Shown here one piece after another: positions 45,468 through 52,550 of a stretch of 52,550 bases of DNA; position 1 is the stretch's first letter, and each line of letters starts with the position of its first letter. Origin of the DNA: Pseudomonadota bacterium (GTDB taxonomy: Bacteria; Pseudomonadota; Gammaproteobacteria; Burkholderiales; Rhodocyclaceae); NCBI GenBank assembly GCA_018262235.1, contig JAGTRY010000015.1, forward strand, positions 1-52,550. The letters are read 5' to 3'. The notes under the pieces are model-generated. The model searched no databases. It saw nothing but the letters and a program-made list of their open reading frames with translations, and was not told the origin of the DNA. Made by a program: the position numbers and the translations under genes.

Positions 45468-46763
45468 ATGCCTGCCTCTACCATGATGATGCGTTTGACC
45501 CGTGGCCTGTTGGCCCTTCTGCTCTTGCCGGTGTGTGTACATGCGGCCGAACTTGATCGTGTTGTGGCGGTGGTGAACGACGAGGTCATTACCTCGTCCG
45601 AGTTGGCTTCCCGGGTGACTCAAGCGGTACAGCAACTCTCCTCACAGGGAACCCCGGCGCCTGCAAACAGCCAGTTGCGCCATCAGGTGCTGGAACGCAT
45701 GATCATTGAAAAGGTCCAGCTACAGTACGCCAAGACGCGGGGCATCAGCGCGGATGATGCCATGCTGGACCGTGCCATCCAGCGCATTGCGGAGCAGAAC
45801 AAGTTGACCGCCGCGGAGATGCCGGCTGCGGTAGCCAAGGCAGGTATCGAGTGGAAGCAATTCCGCGACAACATCCGTAACGAAATCATCATGGCCCGCT
45901 TGCGTGAGCGTGAAGTGGATTCGCGCATCACCGTGAGCCAGGCAGAGGTGGATGCCCTGCTTACTGCGGGGGCTGCTGCGCCGAAATCCCGCGAGTATCT
46001 GGTCTCGCACATTCTGCTGAGGGCGCCCGAGGGGGCCACGCCGGATCAACTGAAGGCACTCGATCTGCGTGCCGAGGAAGTGATGCGCCAGATCCGTCAG
46101 GGTGAGGATTTTGCCAAACTGGCGGCAGAGTACTCGGCGGCTCAGGACGCCATGCAAGGCGGCTCTCTGGATTGGCGGCCGCTTGATCGCTTGCCCGCCC
46201 TGTTTGTCGATGAAGTACAGGGCATGCGCAAGGGTGAGGTCAGCAAGATCACCCGCAGTGCCGCCGGCTTGCACATCTTCAAGCTTGTCGATGTACGGGA
46301 TGCGGTCGAGGCCAAGGTTGAGGTGGAGCAGACCCGGGCGCGCCATATCCTGATCCGCAAGAACGAGTCGGGCAGTAATGCGGACCAGGCCATTCGGCGT
46401 CTTGAAGACATTGCGGCGCGGATCCGCAACGGTGTCGATTTTGCGGAAATGGCCCGGGTCCACTCTTCCGACATCACTGCCGCCAAAGGGGGGGATCTGG
46501 GCTGGTTGTCGCCGGGTGAAACGGTGCCCGAGTTCGAGCGTGCGATGAATGCCCTCAAGCCCGGAGAAGTGAGCGGTGTGATTGAGACGCCGTTTGGCTG
46601 GCACATCATCCAGGTGCTTGAACGGAAGAAGGTCGACGTGAGCGCAGACCGACGCAAGATGGAAGTCCGTCAGGCATTGCGGGAGCGCAAGTCTGATGAG
46701 GCCTATGAAGACTGGCTGCGTCAGATCCGCGATACCGCCTGGGTCGAAATCAAACCGGAGTGA
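45468..46763 (+). CDS. surA: Periplasmic chaperone and prolyl isomerase SurA
   Basis: 431 residues. Signal peptide about 1-26 ending V-H-A-A. N-terminal chaperone domain begins D-R-V-V-A-V-V-N-D-E-V-I-T. Two parvulin domains follow (V-S-H-I-L-L from about 181 and A-R-H-I-L-I from about 292, the second with G-D-L-G-W and F-G-W-H-I-I). SurA escorts outer-membrane proteins, including LptD, to BAM. It is in the conserved position behind lptD. Confidence 0.96.
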   Translation: MPASTMMMRLTRGLLALLLLPVCVHAAELDRVVAVVNDEVITSSELASRVTQAVQQLSSQGTPAPANSQLRHQVLERMIIEKVQLQYAKTRGISADDAMLDRAIQRIAEQNKLTAAEMPAAVAKAGIEWKQFRDNIRNEIIMARLREREVDSRITVSQAEVDALLTAGAAAPKSREYLVSHILLRAPEGATPDQLKALDLRAEEVMRQIRQGEDFAKLAAEYSAAQDAMQGGSLDWRPLDRLPALFVDEVQGMRKGEVSKITRSAAGLHIFKLVDVRDAVEAKVEVEQTRARHILIRKNESGSNADQAIRRLEDIAARIRNGVDFAEMARVHSSDITAAKGGDLGWLSPGETVPEFERAMNALKPGEVSGVIETPFGWHIIQVLERKKVDVSADRRKMEVRQALRERKSDEAYEDWLRQIRDTAWVEIKPE

Positions 46764-46766
46764 ATG

Positions 46767-46791
46767 GTCGGCGGGCAGACCGCCCGCTGAC
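46767..46791 (+). promoter_or_regulatory. Hairpin between surA and pdxA
   Basis: GTCGGCGGGC (46767-46776) pairs with GCCCGCTGAC (46782-46791) over 10 bp including one G-U, loop 5 bases. It ends 8 bases before the pdxA ATG and has no U-tract. No Shine-Dalgarno is visible between it and the start, so it may affect pdxA translation. Confidence 0.45.
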
Positions 46792-46799
46792 GCCTATCC

Positions 46800-47801
46800 A
46801 TGCAGCCTGTTCTGGCAATAACTTCTGGAGAGCCTGCCGGCATCGGCCCCGAGCTGTGTGCTGCGCTGGCCCGTCGCCGCTGGCCTGCGCGTGTCGTGCT
46901 GGTGGGGGATCGTGAGCTGCTTGCTGCGCGTGCCCGACAGACCGGGCAGACGGTTGTCCTGCAAGATTACACGGGCGCACAAGGGACTGCTGCGGCCGGC
47001 GTGCTGGAAGTCTTTCATGTGCCGCTTGCCAGACCGGCAGTGGCGGGCCAGCTCGACATGGCCAATGCTGGCTATGTATTGCAGACACTGGACCATGCCA
47101 TTGATGGCTGTCTCCGCGGCGAATTTGCCGCGATGATTACTGCGCCTGTCCAGAAAAGCATCATCAATGATGCAGGCATTCCCTTCACGGGGCATACCGA
47201 GTATCTCGCCGAACGCACGGGGACGTCTCGCGTGGTGATGATGCTGGCGGGAGAATACGGACCTGTCGCACAGCGGCAATGGCTGCGTGTGGCGTTGGCC
47301 ACCACCCACCTGCCGTTGCAGGATGTTTCGAAAGCCATTACGCCCGTCGAGCTGGAACGCATCCTGCGCATCCTGCACGCTGATTTGCGTGACAAGTTCG
47401 GCTTTGCTTCCCCGCGCATCCTGGTGGCGGGCCTCAACCCGCATGCGGGCGAGGCTGGTCATATGGGACACGAGGAAATCGATGTCATCGAACCGGTGCT
47501 GGTTAAATTGCGGGCAGAAGGCCTGCAACTGATTGGTCCGCTGCCTGCCGATACCTTGTTTACGCCGCACCAGCTGGCGCGCGGGGATGCGGTGCTGGCG
47601 ATGTACCACGATCAAGGCTTGCCGGTGCTCAAGTTTGCAACCTTTGGCGGCGGGATCAACGTCACGCTGGGTCTTCCCATTATCCGTACCTCGGTTGACC
47701 ATGGTACGGCGCTGGATCTGGCGGGAACCGGGCGGGCCGATCCTGGCAGCCTGTATGCCGCAATGGCGTGCGCTTTGGGCATGCTGGCTGCACGCTCTTG
47801 A
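46800..47801 (+). CDS. pdxA: 4-hydroxythreonine-4-phosphate dehydrogenase
   Basis: 333 residues. It works in the DXP-dependent pyridoxal phosphate pathway. Signatures: [11 protein letters not shown] at the N-terminus, [20 protein letters not shown] and [11 protein letters not shown] (metal-binding His residues). The start lacks a visible ribosome-binding site because a hairpin sits there. Confidence 0.95.
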   Translation: MQPVLAITSGEPAGIGPELCAALARRRWPARVVLVGDRELLAARARQTGQTVVLQDYTGAQGTAAAGVLEVFHVPLARPAVAGQLDMANAGYVLQTLDHAIDGCLRGEFAAMITAPVQKSIINDAGIPFTGHTEYLAERTGTSRVVMMLAGEYGPVAQRQWLRVALATTHLPLQDVSKAITPVELERILRILHADLRDKFGFASPRILVAGLNPHAGEAGHMGHEEIDVIEPVLVKLRAEGLQLIGPLPADTLFTPHQLARGDAVLAMYHDQGLPVLKFATFGGGINVTLGLPIIRTSVDHGTALDLAGTGRADPGSLYAAMACALGMLAARS

Positions 47802-47813
47802 TCTGGATTCGTC

Positions 47814-48722
47814 ATGTCTGCCTTGAAACGTCTGCTTTGTCTTGTCTTCCTGCTGCTGGCTGCTTGTGGTGGGATAAGTAACAAACCTGTTCCTGAAACG
47901 CCCAAGCCGGCTGTTGTTGCTTCCGGGGTGCAAGCGGTCCAGAAACCCCGTCCGAAAATTGCCCTGGCTTTAGGCGGTGGTGCGGCGCGCGGGTTTGCCC
48001 ATATCGGGGTGATCAAGGCGCTGGAGACCAACGGCATCATTCCGGACATCATCGTGGGGACCAGTGCCGGCAGCGTGGTGGGGGCTTTGTATGCCAGCGG
48101 CACGGATGCGTTTGCCTTGCAGAAGCTGGCTTTCCAGCTTGACGAGAGTGCGTTGACGGATTGGGCGATCTTCGATCGTGGCTTCCTGAAGGGCGAGGCG
48201 CTCGAAAGATTCGTCAACCAGCAGGTGGGGGGGAAGCCGATTGAAGCGCTCAAACGGAAGTTTGCCGTGGTTGCCACGGATCTTGCGGATGGTCAGCCGG
48301 CTGTGTTCACTTCCGGCAATGTCGGAACGGCCGTGCGTGCTTCTTCCGCAGTGCCCGGCGTGTTTTCTCCAGTCCTGATTCGGGGGCGCGAGTATGTCGA
48401 TGGTGGCCTGGTCAGTCCGATTCCGGTGCACGCCGCGCGTCAATTGGGGGCGGACATCGTGATTGCCGTGGATATCTCCGCTCGCCCCTCCGGCAAGCGT
48501 AACCAGGGCAGTATCGATCTGATGCTCGACACCATAGCAATCATGGGCACGACAATCGGTGCCTACGAATTGCGCGACGCGGACATCATCATCCATCCGG
48601 AGACCAATGGCCTGTCTGCCGCAAATTTCCAGCAGCGTCATGAGGCCATCATGCGTGGTGAGCAAGCAGGTTTTGCTGCCATTCCCCGCATCCGCGAAAA
48701 GATCGCGGCGCGCAGCCAATAG
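47814..48722 (+). CDS. Patatin-like phospholipase, lipoprotein (RssA-like)
   Basis: 302 residues. The signal peptide ends in the lipobox L-L-A-A-C (C18). The patatin domain begins at about 48 with the oxyanion motif L-G-G-G-A-A-R-G-F-A-H-I-G, then the nucleophile S84 in G-T-S-A-G and the dyad Asp in Y-V-D-G-G. It is probably a serine lipid acyl hydrolase in the periplasm or outer membrane. It lies 12 bases behind pdxA and just ahead of rsmA, interrupting the more usual pdxA-rsmA adjacency. Confidence 0.9.
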   Translation: MSALKRLLCLVFLLLAACGGISNKPVPETPKPAVVASGVQAVQKPRPKIALALGGGAARGFAHIGVIKALETNGIIPDIIVGTSAGSVVGALYASGTDAFALQKLAFQLDESALTDWAIFDRGFLKGEALERFVNQQVGGKPIEALKRKFAVVATDLADGQPAVFTSGNVGTAVRASSAVPGVFSPVLIRGREYVDGGLVSPIPVHAARQLGADIVIAVDISARPSGKRNQGSIDLMLDTIAIMGTTIGAYELRDADIIIHPETNGLSAANFQQRHEAIMRGEQAGFAAIPRIREKIAARSQ

Positions 48723-48733
48723 GTAATCCGGTT

Positions 48734-49513
48734 ATGCCCCAGGGACACATTGCCCGCAAGCGTTTTGGCCAGAACTTCCTGTCCGATCCGAACATCATCC
48801 GCAAAATCATCGAGGCGATTGCGCCCAAACCTGGCGAACACATTGTCGAAATCGGGCCGGGCCTGGGGGCGCTGACGGTGCCGCTGCTGGCTGCATGCGG
48901 GCATTTGCAGGTGGTCGAAATCGATCGGGACCTGATCGCCCGTCTCAAGGAAACCTATCGTCCTGAGCAACTCACGATCAATGAGGGCGATGCGCTCAAG
49001 TTTGATTTCGCCAGCCTGCCCGCGCCCTTGCGCGTGGTCGGGAACCTGCCCTACAACATTTCTACCCCCTTGCTGTTCCACCTGGCCGCCTATGCTGATC
49101 GTGTGCGGGACATGACTTTCATGCTCCAGAAGGAAGTCGTGCAACGCATGGTGGCTGAGCCGGATAGTGAAGAGTACGGGCGCTTGTCGGTGATGTTGCA
49201 ATACCGTTTCAACATGGCGCGTCTGTTCGATGTTCCGCCAGGCGCCTTCAAGCCTGCACCCAAAGTGACTTCGGCCATCGTGTACATGCAGCCCAAGCCG
49301 GCCAGCGAATGCGCCTGTCGTGACGAAGCGCTGCTGGGCAAGCTTGTCACCGCAGCCTTCGGCCAGCGCCGCAAGACCCTGCGCAACACCTTGCGTGAAT
49401 GGTTGAGTGATGCGGACTTCGTGACACTGGGCATCAACCCGCAAGCACGGGGTGAAACATTGAGCCTGCAAGATTACGTGCAGATCGCGGATTATCTGGC
49501 ACTGCGCAGTTGA
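48734..49513 (+). CDS. rsmA: 16S rRNA dimethyladenosine transferase RsmA (KsgA)
   Basis: 259 residues. It dimethylates A1518 and A1519 in 16S rRNA. Motifs: A-R-K-R-F-G-Q-N-F-L near the start, the SAM-binding E-I-G-P-G-L-G-A-L-T and the catalytic N-L-P-Y-N-I-S. Start ATG 48734, 11 bases after the patatin gene. Confidence 0.96.
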   Translation: MPQGHIARKRFGQNFLSDPNIIRKIIEAIAPKPGEHIVEIGPGLGALTVPLLAACGHLQVVEIDRDLIARLKETYRPEQLTINEGDALKFDFASLPAPLRVVGNLPYNISTPLLFHLAAYADRVRDMTFMLQKEVVQRMVAEPDSEEYGRLSVMLQYRFNMARLFDVPPGAFKPAPKVTSAIVYMQPKPASECACRDEALLGKLVTAAFGQRRKTLRNTLREWLSDADFVTLGINPQARGETLSLQDYVQIADYLALRS

Positions 49514-49600
49514 TTACTTGCAGGGCTGTGATGGAGTTGGTGTCACGCGGGTCGTGCTTGCAGGCACAATGACAAACAACAGACTGACGGAGAAAGACTG

Positions 49601-50704
49601 ATGGCAAAGGCAATGATTCTGGCTGCGGGGCAGGGAACCCGGGTGCGTCCACTGACCAAGGACATCCCGAAACCGATGATCCCGATTCTGGGCAAGCCGG
49701 TCCTTGAATACATCATCGAGCATCTGGCACGGCATGGTGTGCGCGAAATCATGCTCAACGTAGCCTTCATGCACCGCAAGATCGAAGAGTATTTCGGTGA
49801 CGGCCATCGCTGGGGTGTGGAAATCGGTTATTCCTACGAAGGCGCCTACGAACATGGCGACATCCTGCCCAAGCCCATCGGCTCTGCAGGTGGCATGAAG
49901 CGGATCCAGGACAACAGTGGGTTCTTCGATGAAACCACACTGGTGTTGTGCGGCGATGCGATTATCGACCTGGATATCGGAGCTGCGCTTTACGAGCACA
50001 AGATCAAGGGGGCGATTGCCAGCGTGGTGACGCTGGATGTGCCGCTGTCCGAAGTGAAAAACTACGGCATCGTTGTGGCTGACGAAGAGGGCAAGATCAT
50101 TTCCTTCCAGGAAAAGCCTGCTCCGGAAGAGGCCAAGAGCACCCTAGCCTCGACAGGGATCTACATCTTCGAGCCGGCCGCGCTGGATCTGGTGCCGTCC
50201 GGCAAGGTCTATGACATTGGCAGCGAACTGTTTCCCTCATTGGTGGAGCAGGGCTTGCCTTTCTATGCGCAGAACCGTTTCTTCAACTGGATCGACATCG
50301 GGCGGGTGACGGACTACTGGACCGTCCTGCAGCGCGTGCTGCGTGGCGAAATTGCGCAGATGGACATGCCGGGCAAGGAAGTGAAGCCGAACGTCTGGGT
50401 GGGTCTGAATACCCGTATCGACTGGGACAAGGTGCATATCGAAGGCCCGGTGTATATCGGTTCCAGCGTGAAGATCGAAGAAGGCGCGACGATCATCGGA
50501 CCCTCCTGGATCGGCCATGGCAGCCATATCCGCAAGGGGGCCACGGTTGTGCGCAGTGTCCTGTTCGATTACACCCGCATCGGCGCCAGCATGACGTTTG
50601 CCGAAATGATCGTGTCTTCACGGTATTGCGTGGATCGCACCGGTCATACTGTATATGTTGGTGATGATCGCTGCCCGCTGCGCTGGGGGGACGCGCGCGG
50701 TTGA
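49601..50704 (+). CDS. Sugar-1-phosphate nucleotidyltransferase (mannose-1-phosphate guanylyltransferase-like)
   Basis: 367 residues behind GGAG. The GT-A nucleotidyltransferase signature L-A-A-G-Q-G-T-R-V-R-P-L-T and the K-P-M-I-P-I-L-G-K-P segment lie at the N-terminus, with G-S-A-G-G and C-G-D-A-I-I-D-L-D further on. A C-terminal left-handed helix (hexapeptide repeats, about 255-350) resembles GDP-mannose pyrophosphorylases. It is much longer than MurU (about 225 residues), so it is unlikely to be the missing AmgK partner by descent. Which sugar it activates cannot be said. Its stop overlaps the srkA start by one base. Confidence 0.85.
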   Translation: MAKAMILAAGQGTRVRPLTKDIPKPMIPILGKPVLEYIIEHLARHGVREIMLNVAFMHRKIEEYFGDGHRWGVEIGYSYEGAYEHGDILPKPIGSAGGMKRIQDNSGFFDETTLVLCGDAIIDLDIGAALYEHKIKGAIASVVTLDVPLSEVKNYGIVVADEEGKIISFQEKPAPEEAKSTLASTGIYIFEPAALDLVPSGKVYDIGSELFPSLVEQGLPFYAQNRFFNWIDIGRVTDYWTVLQRVLRGEIAQMDMPGKEVKPNVWVGLNTRIDWDKVHIEGPVYIGSSVKIEEGATIIGPSWIGHGSHIRKGATVVRSVLFDYTRIGASMTFAEMIVSSRYCVDRTGHTVYVGDDRCPLRWGDARG

Positions 50705-51687
50705 TGACCAACGGCGCCCATCCCTTTGCAACCCTGACGCCGGATGGCGTGCTCAATGCCATTGATGCGACCGGCTTGCGTACGGATGGACGTCTGCTGA
50801 CGCTCAACAGCTACGAGAACCGGGTGTATCAGGCTGGGCTTGAAGAGGCGGGCTTCATCGTGGCGAAATTCTATCGCCCCGAGCGCTGGAGCGATGCGGC
50901 GATTCACGAGGAGCATGCCTTCACGCTGCGCCTGGCCGAGCAGGAGATTCCGGCCGTGCCGCCGATGCGCCTCGCCGATGGCGACACGCTGGCGCATGCC
51001 GGTGGTTTCCGGGTCGCCGTGTTCGAGCGACGCGGCGGGCGTACCCCCGAGCTGGATGACGCTGGCGTGCTTGAGTGGCTGGGGCGTTTCATAGGCAGGA
51101 TTCACGCCGTGGGCGCCACGCTGAGTTATGAACACCGGCTGACGCTGGATGTGCCCACTTATGGCGAGCTGCCGGGCGGATTTGTCCTGGCCAGTCCGCA
51201 TCTGCCAGACGATTTGCGCGAGGCATATCGCGAAGCCCTGCTCGCTGCCCTGGCAGGCGTGCGCGAAAGTTTCGAGCGGGCTGGTGCACTTCACCGGATC
51301 TGCCTGCATGGCGATTGCCATCCCGGTAATGTGCTGTGGACGGATCTGGGGCCGCATTTCGTTGACTTCGACGATAGCTGCATGGGCCCGGCAATACAGG
51401 ATCTGTGGATGCTGCTCAGTGGCGAACGCAGGGAGATGACGCGTAAACTGTGCGATCTGCTTGCGGGTTACGAGGAGTTTGCCGAGTTCAATCCGCGTGA
51501 GGTACAGGTGATCGAGGCCTTGCGTACCCTGCGCCTGATCCATTATGCCGCCTGGCTGGCGCGGCGCTGGGCTGACCCGGCATTTCCGGTAGCCTTCCCA
51601 TGGTTCAACACGCGGACCTGGTGGGAAGAGCATATCGGCAATCTGCGTGATCAGGTGCCACGGATGGCGGAAGTCTGGTCGTTTTGA
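50704..51687 (+). CDS. srkA: Serine/threonine protein kinase SrkA (YihE/RdoA family)
   Basis: 327 residues from the ATG at 50704 that shares a base with the previous stop. Motifs: N-S-Y-E-N-R-V-Y-Q at the N-terminus, catalytic C-L-H-G-D-C-H-P-G-N-V-L-W and F-V-D-F-D-D-S-C-M-G-P. E. coli SrkA protects from stress-induced death. Its coupling here to a sugar nucleotidyltransferase is not the usual dsbA context. Confidence 0.9.
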   Translation: MTNGAHPFATLTPDGVLNAIDATGLRTDGRLLTLNSYENRVYQAGLEEAGFIVAKFYRPERWSDAAIHEEHAFTLRLAEQEIPAVPPMRLADGDTLAHAGGFRVAVFERRGGRTPELDDAGVLEWLGRFIGRIHAVGATLSYEHRLTLDVPTYGELPGGFVLASPHLPDDLREAYREALLAALAGVRESFERAGALHRICLHGDCHPGNVLWTDLGPHFVDFDDSCMGPAIQDLWMLLSGERREMTRKLCDLLAGYEEFAEFNPREVQVIEALRTLRLIHYAAWLARRWADPAFPVAFPWFNTRTWWEEHIGNLRDQVPRMAEVWSF

Positions 51688-51705
51688 TTTTGAGGGAATG
51701 AAAAC

Positions 51706-52254
51706 ATGAATGTGATTCAGGGGGAATTGCCCGGGGTGTTGATCCTCGAGCCCAAGGTGTTTGGTGATGCGCGCGGCTTTTTCATGGAGAGCTACAACGA
51801 AAAGACTTTCACCGAAGCGACGGGCTTGAAACTCAATTTTGTACAGGACAACCACTCGCGCTCCCAGCGCGGCGTGTTGCGCGGGCTGCATTATCAGATG
51901 CTGCAGCCTCAGGGCAAGCTGGTTCGCGTGGTCAGTGGCCGGGTATGGGATGTGGCTGTGGATATGCGCCGGAGTTCCCCCACTTTCGGGAAGTGGCAGG
52001 GCGTCGAGCTGACAGCCGAAAACAATCGCCAGTTCTGGGTGCCTGCCGGTTTTGCGCATGGGTTCGTGGTGCTCTCGGACTCTGCCGACTTCCTCTACAA
52101 GACTACTGATTATTACGCCCCCGAGCATGAGCGCTGCCTGGCCTGGAATGATCCCGTTGTTGGGGTGCAGTGGCCACTCGAAGGCATCACACCGCAACTC
52201 TCGGCCAAGGATCAGGTCGGGCAGCGGTTTGTGCAGTGTGAAACCTATCCCTGA
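51706..52254 (+). CDS. rfbC: dTDP-4-dehydrorhamnose 3,5-epimerase
   Basis: 182 residues behind GAGGGAATG. It works in dTDP-L-rhamnose synthesis. Signatures: [22 protein letters not shown] (catalytic His) and F-A-H-G-F-V-V-L-S. rfbA, rfbB and rfbD are not in the window, though they could lie beyond the right edge. Confidence 0.95.
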   Translation: MNVIQGELPGVLILEPKVFGDARGFFMESYNEKTFTEATGLKLNFVQDNHSRSQRGVLRGLHYQMLQPQGKLVRVVSGRVWDVAVDMRRSSPTFGKWQGVELTAENNRQFWVPAGFAHGFVVLSDSADFLYKTTDYYAPEHERCLAWNDPVVGVQWPLEGITPQLSAKDQVGQRFVQCETYP

Positions 52255-52270
52255 GAGAGGAATTGGAATC

Positions 52271-52550
52271 GTGACGACCATTCTGGTTACCGGTGGGGCG
52301 GGCTATATCGGCTCGCATACCTGCGTCGAGTTGCTTGCAGGCGGCTATGACGTGGTGGTGGTGGATAACTTCTGCAACAGCAAGGCCGAGTCGCTGCGGC
52401 GTGTCGAGGCGCTGGCCGGGCGCAAGCTGGCCGGATTCCACCAGACCGATGTGCGTGATCGTGTGGCAATGCGCGAAGTTTTCAAGGCGCATGCCATCGA
52501 TGCGGTGATCCACTTTGCCGCACTCAAGGCGGTCGGCGAGTCCGTGGCCA
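52271..52550 (+). CDS. galE: UDP-glucose 4-epimerase, N-terminal part (cut by right edge)
   Basis: 93 visible residues from a GTG at 52271 behind GAGAGGAAT. The NAD-binding motif [11 protein letters not shown] is followed by V-V-V-D-N-F-C-N-S and [10 protein letters not shown], which are typical of GalE. It interconverts UDP-glucose and UDP-galactose for surface polysaccharides. The rest lies beyond the window. Confidence 0.93.
   Translation, partial: MTTILVTGGAGYIGSHTCVELLAGGYDVVVVDNFCNSKAESLRRVEALAGRKLAGFHQTDVRDRVAMREVFKAHAIDAVIHFAALKAVGESVA

Noticed and set aside
49601-50704. The nucleotidyltransferase as the missing MurU
   Set aside because: It is about 140 residues longer and carries a hexapeptide-repeat domain like GDP-mannose pyrophosphorylases, unlike MurU; functional substitution remains possible but descent is unlikely.

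Overview
The window reads as a contiguous piece of chromosome from a betaproteobacterium, most likely Rhodocyclales or a close relative. This is inferred from gene order and protein style; no database search was run. The blocks ndk-rlmN-pilW-rodZ-ispG-hisS-yfgM-bamB-der-hfq-hflX-hflK-hflC-DUF2065-hisZ-purA and lptD-surA-pdxA-rsmA are typical betaproteobacterial housekeeping orders. Coding density is very high, base composition is GC-rich throughout, and I see no insertion sequence, phage gene, integrase or CRISPR array.

Left part (1-16.2 kb). The 3' end of a family 2 glycosyltransferase is followed by two tandem paralogues that join TPR repeats to a glycosyltransferase-B-like domain, and by a small membrane protein, all overlapping and co-oriented. 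Next comes a leftward operon cstA/btsT-ybdD-cobW (pyruvate-type uptake). It is divergent from a cache-domain histidine kinase and a NarL-type response regulator, which may control it. A leftward pair (S41 protease lipoprotein plus a small coupled secreted protein) and dacB follow, then a decayed YidB/DUF937 remnant, rpiA, phoU, and a leftward thyA-folA pair.

Middle (16.3-41.4 kb). An unrecognised 490-residue protein with a PilZ-like C-terminus is followed by accA-tilS and a convergent PAS histidine kinase without a partner regulator. Then comes the long rightward housekeeping run from ndk to purA: nucleotide balance, rRNA/tRNA modification, type IV pilus assembly, cell shape, isoprenoid synthesis, outer-membrane assembly, ribosome biogenesis, RNA chaperone, membrane protease regulators, histidine and purine synthesis. 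A tRNA-Leu(CAG) gene lies leftward between purA and rnr; its promoter overlaps the rnr start codon. rnr-rlmB close this run.

Right part (41.4-52.5 kb). A leftward amgK-like kinase with a MazG-like pyrophosphohydrolase (in place of the usual murU) is divergent from lptD-surA-pdxA. A patatin-like lipoprotein sits between pdxA and rsmA. The right edge holds a sugar-nucleotide group: a mannose-1-phosphate guanylyltransferase-like enzyme, a SrkA-type kinase, rfbC and the start of galE.

No clearly new defence or biosynthetic system is visible. The most unusual items are the tandem TPR-glycosyltransferase paralogues with motif loss in one copy, the tRNA promoter embedded in the rnr start, the displaced murU, the PilZ-like protein, the divergent pyruvate-uptake/two-component pair with palindromes between them, and the YidB remnant.
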